Made by a program: the position numbers and the translations under genes
Assembly: GCA_947646735.1 (NCBI GenBank)
Contig: CANTFK010000980.1
Location: 496,001 to 560,000 of the forward strand
DNA from: Peronospora farinosa
Taxonomy: Eukaryota; Oomycota; Peronosporomycetes; Peronosporales; Peronosporaceae
Length of the DNA stretch: 64,000 bases
Direction: 5' to 3'
Shown here: piece after piece, positions 12,314-23,413 of the stretch
How the letters are laid out: the number at the start of each line of letters is the position of its first letter
Numbering within the stretch: the stretch's first letter is position 1
The notes under the pieces: model-generated
The model's database searches: none
What the model was told of the DNA's origin: nothing
The model's input: only the letters and a program-made list of their open reading frames with translations

Positions 12314-12551
12314 CCCTATATTTAAGTCCCATTTCCTCAATTTCACATATGTCGTTAATGACGTTAACCATTATAATATAAGTTCTCTATAGATTTCATT
12401 AAATTGTATGGTACATCATTCAAGATTTCATGGTGACTCATGGATGCAAAGATAAGTGAGTGAGATGGTGAGGTGTATTTGAGTACGCGTACGACCCATT
12501 ATATCCTGTCGACAGGTAACAGAGTTACCGTGGCCGACTTAAAGTTAAGTA
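12314..12551. other. MULE-1 / LINE 3' flank, no gene
   Basis: A/T-rich sequence between the MULE-1 left TIR and the last LINE codons. The LINE 3' end lies somewhere here; no clear poly(A)/poly(T) tract or target duplication marks it. Confidence 0.4.
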
Positions 12552-12938
12552 CTAGGTACAATTAGTCCGCGGACAGCCGAGCGCCGTCGCGCAAAGTCTT
12601 GTCTCGAAATGATTAGGTTCCGTGGCGTCATCGTGGGTCCTTGGGTTCGTGGTGTTCGGCATTAGAGACCTCCAGCCAGTGGTTAACATCATGGACCAGG
12701 AATGCCGAAGCCTCCGTGACAACACCTTCCTCCGCAGAAGCGTGCACCTGTATAGAGGCTCCAGTGTCCATGTCGATATTCGCCATTCGATCCGCCATTT
12801 TGTTGTATGAGCGATAGTGATGTCCCCAGCTGGAGACACCGATATTAACAGCAGTTGATCTTGCCTCTCGGAATAGCAGCACCAGGTGTGGCTTGCGTGG
12901 CGGATGGTGCGTTTGTAGTTGCGAAAGCACGAGCGCAC
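12552..12938 (-). pseudogene. LINE RNase H, C-terminal part
   Basis: The working frame (12930-12628) reads LSQLQTHHPPRKPHLVLLF and later SSWGHHYRSYNKMADRMAN, the usual end of a LINE RNase H with the Asn/Asp-rich NKMAD motif. It continues directly from the RNase H segment ending at 21107 once Gypsy-1 and one CGCAC are removed. Confidence 0.8.
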
Positions 12939-13391
12939 TGTAACGGGGTGAGCCCGTTACATAATATTGACACTTATATGAAGTGTCAATAAAAATATTA
13001 TTATAACTAATAATATTTTGACAATATTACCTTTTCTAATAATATTGTTCCTAGATCTCCTTGAAGTTGGAGATGCCCTCTCATTGGTTGATATGGGCCA
13101 TCATATCAACCAACGCGCTGACCAATGACCGATGGACGCGCGCAATGAGTGGAGGGCAAGTTGTCGACATACATAGTTGTAGTTTAATATAGTTAACACA
13201 GGTTATAACAGATTAGTTTTATTAGATAGTTAACTATATTAAATACAGTTTTCTTTTCCCTCTCAACTAAGCGTTTGTTTAGTTGATAAGCTTCCTCTTC
13301 TCACGTGTACGTGAGGTTTGAGGCACCTGCTTTCACTGTAATCAGTGAAATTAGACTATACTGTAATCAGTATAGTCGGAGGGTGCCCCAT
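12939..13391 (+). repeat. Gypsy-1 5' LTR
   Basis: Begins TGTAACGGGGTGAGCCCGTT. Against the 3' LTR it is roughly 95% identical by eye. Its last bases are lost: CCCCA runs straight into TAGCACTTCG, whereas Gypsy-3 has about ten more bases there (the LTR end TACA and CCTAC). Confidence 0.9.
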
Positions 13392-13432
13392 AGCACTTCG
13401 TGGTCCGTTCAGCGACCACCGCACCACCCGCT

Positions 13433-14617
13433 ATGGAATCAGCGGGTGATGAACGTTATCACGCAACGCGTGATGATTTCCGCCATTTGAGTGACCTCGA
13501 ATGGAATGCGGTTCAGCGTATGGCTGAAACCATCGGCAACTCTGCCGTTGGTGCCATGTTGCTCTCTCTTAGCGGAGACGACCAACATGCAACCATCGCC
13601 AAGTTCATACAACATGAACTTGACGAAGTTGTAAAGAAAATCACCTTGCTAGAGGAGCAAGGTTCTCAACAGGTTGAACTGTTGAGAGAACAAGGCGCTC
13701 AACAAGCTGACTTGTTGATGCAGCAGGGTGCTCAACAGTCTGAACTGTTGAGACAACAGCAGGCTAGTGCTGTTGCTGCCGGGTCGGCGTATGCGCGTCG
13801 ACCCGAGTCCTTGAAGATTGATGTCTCCAAGTACAAGGCAGTCGAAAGCGACTCCTTGTTGAGAGGGTTCGTCGAGCTCGACGATGCCATTGAGGCTCGT
13901 CGCATCGATGACGATGCGATGAAGGTCAAGTTCGCCATGTCGAACTTGGGAGGACGTGCCAAAGCTTGGGCCTTAGGGCTCAAACTGCACGACCCATACG
14001 TTTTCCCAACGTATGACGTCTTCAAGGCGCGGCTCAAACACACGTTTGAAACGCCTCGCGCCTAATTCAGGGCTCGGGCTGAGCTCCTGGATTTGAAACA
14101 GGGTAAGCGTGATATACACGCTTACGCCCAACACGTACGATACCTCGTTAGCTGTATCGTACTGAACCCAATCGATGAACACACGCAGGTTACTGTGTTC
14201 ATCAAGGGTCTGACAGATGGTCCTGTCAAGACCCACCTGTTCCGCTTGGAATTAGAATCGCTGGATCAAGCAATCTCTGCAGCGGAACAGGAGGACTTTA
14301 GCCTACAACAGGCTCACGTCCACTCGGGATCCTATCGTCCACCGAGACGACAGGAGGGCGGAGGTCCAGAACCAATGGACCTCTCCTATGTAGAGAGCGA
14401 GCGACCTCGCTCTCCAGGGTACAAGCGATTGCAAAAGTGCAATCGCTGTCAGAAGTTGGGCCACTACGCTTATGAGTGTAGTGCCCCACGCCCAGTGTCT
14501 CGTAACACTGGGAGTGACGATCGACCGTCTGCCAAGAAGGGCCAGAGACGTGGGTCCCACGTTGCTGCGAAATCGCAACAACGTGGTGGACCATCAAAAA
14601 ACGGTCGGGGTCAGTAG
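13433..14617 (+). pseudogene. gag: Gypsy-1 gag, interrupted by an in-frame stop
   Basis: The ATG at 13433 opens MESAGDERYHATRDDF. A glutamine-rich coiled coil follows (heptad-like EQGSQQVELLREQGAQQADL), then the retrotransposon gag core (KVKFAMSNLGGRAKAWALGL), TAA at 14063-14065, the continuation in the same frame (ELLDLKQGKRDIHAYAQHVR) and a CCHC knuckle CNRCQKLGHYAYEC at about 14439-14480. A TAG at 14615-14617 closes the frame. Gag forms the particle and binds RNA. The first stop is also present in the Gypsy-3 relic. Confidence 0.88.
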
Positions 14618-14667
14618 GGGCGGAGCGCCCTACTGATCCAGCAACGTCAAGAGAGTTCGCGGGACTC

Positions 14668-16158
14668 TTGACGAAGGTTGCTCCCAACACACAGTCACTG
14701 TGTGTTGCCGCTCCCAGTGATGAGGTATCCCTCATCACATTGAAGATCGAAGTGACAAAGAACATGTCACTTCGCGCCCTAGTTGATTGTGGGGCTTCGA
14801 ACAACTTTGTTCGACGCCAATCGCTAGATGATCGTAGGCTCAAATATGTTGAGCGCGAGACCCCTCCAACGAGGTTGACGGTGCGCCTTGCAACTGGCGC
14901 ATCCGTAACAGTAAAGAAACGTGTAGTGGGAATTCACTACACGCTTGAAGGCAAAAAGTACGATGATGATTTCATCGTACTTGATCTGGATGACAAATTT
15001 GATGTCATCCTAGGGTTACCATGGCTCAGAAGGTACGAGCCATGGGTCAGCTGGCAGCATCGAACCGTGAAGATGCCTGCCGCTTGTTCATCAGATGGCC
15101 ATCTGATGAATGTCTTGGAGCGTTCACAAGCGTGTGAATGTACTACGAGTGAGTGTGATGGCCTCACTTGTGGTTCGGTCGTTAGTACGACTGCACAAGA
15201 ACTCAGCGTGACAGACAGTCACGCTGTGGAGCAAGCTGCCGGCGGCTGTGCACAAGCACAGGCAGCGCCGAAGGTCCACCACTCGAATAAGTCGAGTGGA
15301 CCGGGACATGAATGCTCGCCTAGAGGGCAGCATTCACCGAAGAGTAAACCGGTTGCCCAGAAGCGGCAACACGGTAATCCTAGATCAACTAGAGAGTTGA
15401 TCGTAGAGAATCTCGCTGTGGTTGCGCCACCACATCTAGAGGAAGTCGATGGAACAGGTTCCATCGAGCCTGCGGGAATAAGTCCCCAGGAAATAATCAC
15501 TGAGGGAATAAGTCCCCAGTGCCCTGAGGGAATAAGTCCCCAGGAAGTAACCGAGACGTTGAACGTCTTGGTTAATGACGGATCAAACGTAGGCGCTTAT
15601 ACGCTTGATCTGATCGCGCCTCCGAAGTTAACTTCGGAGATAACTCAGTTGCCTACGCTAGAACCTAAAAGGTTCTTGCGTGATCTGCGTAGTGGCAAAG
15701 TCAAGCAGATTTGTGTGCTCGTCGCAGAAGACGAGTACATGACTGACATTCGGTCAGCAACAGTTTTTGCTGAGAACGAACGGGTTCTCAGCAGCTCATC
15801 AATGGACGAGAGTGTCCTTGATGAGAAGACTCGGATTGAGCGATATACATCGCAATCCTGGGAGTCGCTGAAGTCAAATCCTTTGTATAAGGATTTGGTC
15901 GAATTCAAGGATGTATTCCCTGAATCCGTTCCGTGCGAGTTACCTAAGGATAAAGGTACTCGACACGAGATCGACCTTGTTCCTGGCACAAAATATTGTG
16001 TCATGAAGCAGTGGCCACTGCCTCGGGAACAGGTCGAGGCGATCGACAAGTTCTTTGCCGATCGCCTAGCAGCAGGCCATGTGAGGGAGTCAACTTCACC
16101 TCACAACTCTCCGACCTTTTGTGTGCCCACAGAAAGGTACACGCGTTTAAGAAATTGA
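14668..16158 (+). pseudogene. pol: Gypsy-1 protease and start of reverse transcriptase
   Basis: This frame carries the retropepsin-like motif LVDCGASNNFVRR and the second protease motif VILGLPWLRRYEPW. A low-complexity linker contains three GISPQ repeats (15478-15543). The RT N terminus follows (HEIDLVPGTKYCV, REQVEAIDKFF, GHVRESTSPHNSPTFCV). The frame is lost just after SPTFCV, where the usual segment with KPDGxWR is missing, so a deletion of roughly ten codons plus a shift broke pol. Confidence 0.85.
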
Positions 16159-18554
16159 ACGCTGCAACGATACCGGCGCAAACGCCGATACCGAGAAAGG
16201 ACGTAATCATAGATGGTATGTCTAAGAGTACCATCTTTTCGTCCATGGATCTGATGGATGGTTTCTATCAGATCCTAATGCGTGAACGGGACATCCCGTA
16301 CACAGCAGTGAGCACTCCCAGTGGTATGCTCTGGGAATGGTTGGTGATGCCGCAAGGGCTTAGTAATGCACCAGCCACATTCAATAGATGTGTTTCACAT
16401 CTATTGAGACCGGTGCGCGAATTCGCACCGAGTTACTTCGATGATGTGTTCGTCCATAGTCGGGCTATGGACGGGAAAACAGACGTGGAAGTCCATAGAC
16501 TCCACGTCCGTAAGGTTCTTACACTTATGCGAGAGCATAAGTTGTACGCCAACCTCAAGAAGTGTATATTCGCAGCTAGCGAAATACCACTTCTTGGGTG
16601 CATCGTCGGAAAGAACGGCGTACGCCCTGATCCAGAAAATATCAAGGCGATCACCGACTGGCCAGTGCCAGTCGATGTCAAGGGACTAAGGAAGTTCCTT
16701 GGGATAGCGGCGTACTTGCACAAGTACTCGCGCAATTACGCCGAAATGACAGTACATCTTTCTTGTTTACTCAAGAAAAATCTAAAGTGGAATTGGAACG
16801 CTGACTGTCAGCGTTCCTTTGAACGTATCAAGCAAAGCTTAATGCAATCGCCAGTGTTGGCGATTGCCGATCAAGACAGACCATTTCATGTGGTCTGTGA
16901 CGCCAGTGATTTTGCAATCGGCTGCGCACTGATGCAATATGATACAGACGGCGCAGAGCGTGTCGTCTGTTATCAATCGCGTCAGCTGCAACCGGCCGAG
17001 CGCAATTACCCGGTGCATGACAAGGAACTCCTTGCCATGAAGTATGCACTGGCTAAGTTTCGCGTCTATCTCTTAGGAGATAGACCGTTCATTGTATATA
17101 CAGACCATGCGTCACTACGCACGGCTGTAAATAGTCCACACCTCTCGCAACGAATGGCGAGATGGTTGTCATTCTTCGCGGAGTACAACTTCTCCGTGGA
17201 GTATAAACCGGGACGACTTAACGTCGTCGCCGATGCCCTCTCACGTCGGCCTGACCTAGAGCCGACTGTGCAATCCGACAGTGATGTGAACACCACTGTC
17301 GCCACGCTGAGTACCAGCGTCTTGTCGTCGAGCTTACTCGACGACATTAGAATGGCATGCGCACAAGATAATGATCTAGTACGCCTGATGGAGTACCTCA
17401 AGGACCCATCCACGCAAGCTAAGAAGCGCTTGCCTGCCATGTATCGATCTTCTCTAGATCGATACACCCAGCGGGACGGCTTACTGTACTACACAGCCGT
17501 CAACAACGACACGCCTCGTGTCGTTGTACCGCCACAACATGATCTCAGGTTACGGATCATGTTTGAATGTCACGATGCACCAATAAGTGGGCATCGCGGC
17601 CGTGAGAAGACTTACCTCACGGTCAGTCGCGACTTTTACTGGCCACGCCAGTATAAGTTTGTGCGCAAGTACGTGCGTGCTTGCGAGGTGTGTCAACGAG
17701 TGAAGCCTAGTCCTTCACTCCGTGCACCATTGCAGCCTCTACCTGTTCCGGCAGAGTGCTGGGAGTCCGTATCAATGGACTTCGTCTTTGGGTTTCCCAA
17801 AGACGCTCACGGGAATAATGGTATTCTCGTGTTTGTAGACAGGTTCAGCAAGATGGTGCATCTTGTTGCTGTACCTGAGTCGACCACAGCAGAGGGCTGT
17901 GCTCGAGTGTTTATCGATACAATCTTTCGATTGCACTGTTTACCCCGTGAACTTGTGTCCGATAGGGACCCCCGGTTCACGGCTGAGTTTTGGCGTTCCG
18001 TGTTCCGAACACTTGGAACACGGCTCACAATGTCTACTTCTGACCATCCAGAAACTGATGGTCAGACTGAACGCGCCAATCGCGTCCTCGAAGAGATTCT
18101 TCGAGGGTACGTCCACTCGTTTACGAGTTGGAGTGAGTTCTTGTCGATGGTCGAATTCGCCATCAACAACTCCGTGCATGCGTCTACGACGCATGCACCG
18201 TTCTACGTGAATGGACTTCGCCATCCACGTGTCCCCACCTTAGTAGAGGGTGACTCTAATTTAAGGGGGGGAGGGACTCGCTCGAGCGAGAACCAATCTG
18301 GCTCTTGCTCATCACGCGACGACGTTATGGTCGACGCGAAAGTAACCGAAGTCGTACCATTCGACTTCGGTGAAGAGGAAGAAAGTAAGAGCGATGACGC
18401 TCTTACTGATAACGATGCTGAAGATGTCAGCATCGTTCGAGGTATCACAAGTGAGAACAGTATTGTTCTCGCTGAATTAGTAGCCGATATCTCTGCAGTG
18501 CATTCACAATGCACTGCAGCCAAAAGCAACGAGTCAGCTGAGGATTCCTGCTGA
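16140..18554 (+). pseudogene. pol: Gypsy-1 RT, RNase H and integrase
   Basis: Continues RT from VHAFKKLNAATIPAQTPIPR, with the catalytic SYFDDVFVHSR (YFDD), GFYQILMRERD and LGCIVGKNGVRPDPE. RNase H: VVCDASDFAIGCAL, YPVHDKELLAMKYAL and FIVYTDHASLRT. Integrase: HHCC zinc-binding region (GHRGREKTYL...CEVCQR), core aspartates in SMDFVFGFP and SDRDPRFTAEFW, and TDGQTERANRVLEEILR. After the integrase core an acidic tail ends at 18554, and sense coding moves to another frame. The catalytic residues look intact; the upstream frameshift makes it non-functional. Confidence 0.92.
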
Positions 18555-18599
18555 CTCGTGAAGCGGTAGTCCGTTTCGTGCAAGACTCCATCGCAGAAG

Positions 18600-19500
18600 C
18601 GGTGGATAAGCAAAAGCGAAACGCAGACAATAATGGAAGGGCAAATGCTCAAACATTTATTGAAGGTGATTTAGTTTAACTGTCAACAGTAAACCTACCT
18701 AAACATGTAGTGACTAACGTGGGCAGCAATAAATTGTTGCCCAAGTACAGCGGCCCGTTTCGTGTATTGCGCCGCCTAGGCAACGCATACACGATCGAGT
18801 TGCCACGCAGGATGCGTACGCATCCTACGTTTTACGTGGGACGTCTTCGTCCGTACGTTCAGTACGCGGCTTCTTCGAACGACGAAGATAGCCGTTATTC
18901 TCAAGAATATCCTTCAGATTCTTGTTGTCACGAACCAGATTCGATATCTGGTCGTGTAGAGATGAGATATCCCATGATATTGGACGATCTCCTGACGAGC
19001 TGTCGCCAGCTCGTTACTTAGAGAATGAAGTCGCCGTTCATTCTCCAATAGTGCGACAGCATTGTTTGCCCGAGACCTCTCATGGTCAAACCCAAGCTGT
19101 CGCACAATGTCCTCTAAGCGGCGACGCTTATCCCGTTCGTGATCAACATCACAACGGAGCTCACGAGTTACACGGGCAAACCCGTCTAACTCAGCAGCCA
19201 AGTCCTATGAAAGAATCGGACAGGGTTTTTCCTCCACCACCGCATCCGCTGGTGGACTCCCATGGTGGGAAGCGCTTCCTCGTAGAACGCTTACTAAAGC
19301 ATCGCGAGGTGAAGGGACGTCGGACGAGTTATCTCGTCCGGTGGCGTGGCTATCCGCCTTCGGCGGATAGCTTTGAACCTCTGGCTCAACTTATGGCCGA
19401 CGTTCCCGGCCTTGTCGAACAGTACGACAAGGGGCACCCGATGGTGAAGGACAATCGGAAAACGAGCGCCCAGCACGCTCGTAAAGGGATTGCAAAGTAG
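18600..19500 (+). pseudogene. Gypsy-1 integrase C-terminal region and chromodomain
   Basis: Two frames hold the end of pol. The first has the barrel-like integrase tail (EGDLV, a stop at 18677-18679, then NKLLPKYSGPFRVLRRLGNA and FYVGRLRPYV). The second has a chromodomain from about 19270 (RFLVERLLKHREVKG, YLVRWRGYPP, SFEPLAQL) and ends at 19500. Chromodomains direct chromovirus integration to modified chromatin. The last 110 bp overlap the antisense ORF tail to tail. Confidence 0.85.
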
Positions 19501-20539
19501 CAATCCCTTCACGCATTTCGGAAGAGATGCGAGCCCTCCACCAGGGCTCAGTAAGGAGGTACGCCTTCTTAGGCGCTCTTGACGAGGTGCTCAGGCACCC
19601 CGGGCATGGGTCGCCCCAAGAGAGGCATAACAGGCCTGCCTCTCTAGATAACCGGTGCAAACGATAGCATGCACCGGAAGTACTTCGTTTCTCAAACTTA
19701 TTGCGGCTATCATAAAGTCTTTGAAACCAAGCCTCTTTCCCAACGTTTAAAACGTTGGTGATAAACGCGTTCCAAGATTGGAGGAACGCGTCAGCCTCAC
19801 GCTTCTTGTGTGGGCCATACCATCGATGTTCAAGGAACACATCGATGTAATCGTTCTCAGTGCGAAAGTTCTTCGCACTGGCGTCAAGGCCATGAAGCTT
19901 CGACGCATCAAACAACGCTATGGGGAACCGTTCGTTGGTCTTTCCAGACCAACGATCAAGCAGATGCTTGGGTAGCATTAATGGCTTGCGATCAGGAGCA
20001 AGACGCAATACGTTGCGGTCTAAAGCCTCCTGCGTGGTGTCAACAGAAGTACCGACACCACGAGCATTAGTGTCAACAGAAGTACCGACAATATGAGCAT
20101 TGATGTCAGTAGAGGCACTGACATCACCCTTACGGTCCCCACCCGAGTCACTATCCTTCGACTCGTTTAGCGAGTCGTCTGATTCATCAGACGACCCGAA
20201 CATTTCACGGTAAATTGATTCACTCAATGTACCACGATCCCTCTTCGTAGCATTAGACGACGAGGTATCACCCCGGGGAGAGCCCGGGAGTGACACAGGT
20301 GGCTTTGAGTCGGATGCGTCATCCGACTCACCAGAGTAGTCAACGACTAACTCTGGGTCAACATCTTCACGTGGCGAAGCGCTACGTGAACCTGCAACAG
20401 GCGTTGCAGGCTGATGTTGACTTCCAGCAGACACATTAGTGTCTGCTGGCTGAGGCTGTGAAGCCTCAGTAGCGGCTGCACACAGGCGTGCAGCCGAGCT
20501 CTTGGCTGCCTTAGCAGCGACGCGCATTGACTTTGTCAT
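19391..20539 (-). CDS. Antisense ORF of Gypsy-1 (382 residues, unknown function)
   Basis: An uninterrupted ORF antisense to the element. It begins 97 bp from the 3' LTR and ends inside the chromodomain region. The N terminus is basic and alanine-rich (TKSMRVAAKAAKSSAARLCA). An acidic, serine-rich disordered stretch follows with DPELVVDYSGESDD and SSDESDDSLNESKDSDSGGD, plus a twofold GTSVDTNA repeat. A globular-looking part with many aromatics comes next (ENDYIDVFLEHRWYGPHKK, DAFLQSWNAFITNVL). I recognise no family. It is the only long open frame left intact in the element, and Gypsy-2 has a counterpart at the same place with DPSLIVDY. Transcription would have to start in or near the 3' LTR. 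Confidence 0.6.
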   Translation of the reverse strand: MTKSMRVAAKAAKSSAARLCAAATEASQPQPADTNVSAGSQHQPATPVAGSRSASPREDVDPELVVDYSGESDDASDSKPPVSLPGSPRGDTSSSNATKRDRGTLSESIYREMFGSSDESDDSLNESKDSDSGGDRKGDVSASTDINAHIVGTSVDTNARGVGTSVDTTQEALDRNVLRLAPDRKPLMLPKHLLDRWSGKTNERFPIALFDASKLHGLDASAKNFRTENDYIDVFLEHRWYGPHKKREADAFLQSWNAFITNVLNVGKEAWFQRLYDSRNKFEKRSTSGACYRLHRLSREAGLLCLSWGDPCPGCLSTSSRAPKKAYLLTEPWWRARISSEMREGIATLQSLYERAGRSFSDCPSPSGAPCRTVRQGRERRP

Positions 20540-20635
20540 AGCGTAATTGTTGAATGAAAGAAATTCAACAAGTTCTCCTTTCCCATAGTCACTAAACAGT
20601 CACTAATCTGACTGTTAGTTGAGGGGGGGGGGTGA

Positions 20636-21106
20636 TGTAACGGGGTGAGCCCCTTACATAATATTGACACTTATATGAAGTGTTAATAAAAATATTATTA
20701 TAACTAATAATATTTTGACAATATTACCTTTTCTAATAATATTGTTCCTAGATCTCCTTGAAGTTGGAGATGCCCTCTCATTGGTTGATATGGGCCATCA
20801 TATCAACCAACGCGCTGACCAATGACCGATGGACGCGCGCAATGAGTGGAGGGCAAGTTGTCGACATACATAGTTGTAGTTTAATATAGTTAACACAGGT
20901 TATAACAGATTAGTTTTATTAAGATAGTTAACTATATTAAATACAGTTTTTCTTTTCCTCTACTTCTAAGCCTTTGTTTAGAAGTAAAGCTTCCTCTGCC
21001 TCTTGTGTAAGAGAGGTAATTGAGGCACCTGCTTTCACTGTAATCAGTGAAAGTAGACTATACTGTAATCAGTATAGTCGGAGGAGTCGGAGGGTGCCCC
21101 ATTACA
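20636..21106 (+). repeat. Gypsy-1 3' LTR
   Basis: Runs from TGTAACGGGG to CCCCATTACA and is followed by the target duplication CGCAC. Compared with the 5' LTR it has a short duplication (GGAGTCGGA) and two hairpins whose arms differ yet still pair. Confidence 0.95.
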
Positions 21107-22700
21107 CGCACTGTCCCCCACGACATGCAGTCAGGTGAGTAGCCGCTAGCCTTCGCTTGTCGAAGCCCGTGAACGAGCCCCCAGTATTCAGCGACATTGT
21201 TAGTGGTATTTGCAGAACCGTAGGCCATGCTCGATACCCACATGACGCATGCTGCGTGCGTCTGAAAGTAATGACGGATCCAGCTCCGCCCGGTTCAGGA
21301 TTTCCTCTCGACCGCCCGTAGAAGAAAAGCAGGTTGAAAACCCCCGATAGATTGTCACGCTGTAGCGGTCGCAAAGGAGGTGGATTGTCAAAGCCGATGA
21401 CGGTTTCAGCAAGCGCCGACCGTACTCGTGCAACTAGGTGTCCGTCTATCCCCATGTCTGGCTGGTATGTTGAACTTCGATATCAAGCAACCGCTCGTCG
21501 AAATTGTATTCTGGCTCGTGCGTTGTGTACTTCTTAAGACAAAAGTGAGTCTTCCAAGCGGCGTAGATGCTCAGCCCAGATGGAATGTAGTGTCGTTGAA
21601 ACGAGAAAACGCTAGAGCTCACGTGCTTCTGTAAAAACCGCGTCCTTCGCTCGAAACAAATTTACGCCTGGGTCGTTAGCGTTTTCAATGGCATCCCATG
21701 CAGAACTCGGAATACTCGGAAGGTCCATGCCAAACACCCAGACGTGAAGGTTCGCCTCCTTTAAATCGCCTAGCTTTCGCCATCGTTCAAGCAGATAATC
21801 CCAATGGCGCCGGGCACTAGGGAAATACCAAAATATATGACTAGCCATTCCGGTAAGGATGTTTAACACGCTGGATAGGGGCAAGATATATCTTGGTTAG
21901 CCCAGTTCCAGAGCGGAAGCTGTTACTCTTTAAACGATACAGCGTCTGCGCGTTGGTCGGAAAAGAAGCCCGTATTTTACGGATGTCTCTCCACTTGATC
22001 AGACATGTACCTGATGCAATCACTTGGAAGTCCTGCTTCTCCACTCGGTCGTCTCAAATACGTTTACCTTCATCACTTCGCTTGCGGAAAACGATCTGTT
22101 TGAGTTTTCGTCGTTGCAGCCTCCATCGTCGACGACCAGCCCATAGGTGTACAACACGCGTAAGCGTTGGATGCGCACCAAAGTGGACAGTTGTTCCACT
22201 GTCCAGACCCGCGGCGGTATCGCAAGCAGCCATAGATGAGACTGTAGCCACCTCACCCGCCATACCCGTGTCGAAGTGCGATATCGATGTACCATCTCGG
22301 TCGATAAGCCAATTATGATATTGGTGGACCTTAGTCGAGTACGCAATAAATGACCCCGATTCAACCGGCCCGTATACGAGTGCTGGAAAATTGTATAGAA
22401 GGGCAAGGCAAAAAGTCCCATAATACCGACGCTTCGCCATAGAGTGAGTAGCCATGTCACGCTTGGGCGAAAATCTGACGATACCACTCTGAGTTGTCTC
22501 CCAGGTCAATATGTCGCCAAGATACTTGTGACCACTCGCAAAATCTGCTCCATTTTAGGTATAAGCATTGCCTCTGCGATCCCTCAGCCACGACATGTCC
22601 GTCAGCGTCGCGTGTACGATCCATCTGCGTTCAAAACGACCTGATGTCACTACTTCCGCTCTCATCCCGACCCGCAATTTGTCATCAAGTATATGGCGAA
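21107..22700 (-). pseudogene. LINE ORF2, C-terminal linker and first half of RNase H
   Basis: Minus-strand segments run from a stretch containing LRVGMRAEVVTSGRF (22650-22560) through KEANLHVWVFGMDLP (about 21755) to an RNase H start FFYGRSRGNPEPGGAG (about 21330-21280) and SANTTNNVAEYWGLVHGLRQ. The usual FFDGGSRGNPG motif has Tyr in place of the catalytic Asp (codon at 21318-21320). Several frame changes occur. Confidence 0.75.
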
Positions 22701-23309
22701 TGTAGACAGGCACGTCTACGAAGTTGCCGCGTACTACGAGCACACACCTTATGCACAAGCGAGGAAGCGGTTAGACCGTCTTACCTTCGCGTGCGAGGGT
22801 GGTTGGGAGGTTGGTCGTCTGCTTAAACAGTCGTACCACCAGTTGCCTCTCGCTTAAGCGAGAGTGCAACGAACTTCTTAACAAGAAGGCACCGACGTCA
22901 CGCAGAAGTTTTTCAACTTCTCGTGCGTGATGCTTCGGTGTTTAGCAAATTCAAGACTGAGCTATATTTAATGAATTATAACTAAATATATACCTAACTA
23001 CAAATTGGCTATATACATATATATATATAGATCGGATACGCGACTGTTTAGAAGCGTATCCTGTCGCATGATCTTAAATTTAGATTTAAGATCGCAACTG
23101 ACGTCCTTCTGAGACGTCGTGATGCCTAGCTTCAACTAGCGTCATCCCTTCCCATGTGAATTCATCAATGGATATCACATTCACGAGGGTGGATCACATT
23201 TGTGTATCACACCCAAGTGACAGGTCAAAAGTAATCATGGATACTTTTAGACCAAACATTAAGGATATTACAGTACTTATGTTTACGTGTAACTAGATGC
23301 CCTGTTACA
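22701..23309 (-). repeat. Gypsy-2 3' LTR
   Basis: 609 bp. On the plus strand it starts TGTAGACAGGCAC and ends GATGCCCTGTTACA. It contains a 10-bp perfect hairpin at 23070-23093 and an (AT)n run near 23010-23030. It is about 95% identical by eye to the other LTR, which lacks an 11-bp piece (near 23210). Confidence 0.93.
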
Positions 23310-23413
23310 CCACTCCCGTTTTAGAACGATGTTTACATTTTGTAAAACATCGCCTAAGAGACAGAGAGACTGGCGAGCCGTTATAACGTGCCGCTCTAGT
23401 CTGCTCAGTACTC

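Larger units (their letters stand above)
12939..21106 (+). mobile_element. Gypsy-1: chromovirus-type LTR retrotransposon, complete but disabled
   Basis: 8,168 bp between LTRs 12939-13391 and 20636-21106, flanked by the 5-bp duplication CGCAC (12934-12938 and 21107-21111). It encodes gag, protease, RT-RNase H, integrase and a chromodomain in the sense direction and an antisense ORF near the 3' LTR. Lesions: a gag stop at 14063, a further stop at 14615, a frameshift near 16130 in RT, a frame break near 18550, a stop at 18677 and another shift near 18960. The sequence is packed with perfect short inverted repeats. A polypurine tract (G-rich, 20620-20634) precedes the 3' LTR. Confidence 0.95.

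Noticed and set aside
14600..14680. Programmed gag-pol frameshift in Gypsy-1
   Set aside because: Gypsy-3 has a sense codon (TCG) where Gypsy-1 has TAG at 14615, and no slippery heptamer is evident; decay explains it better.
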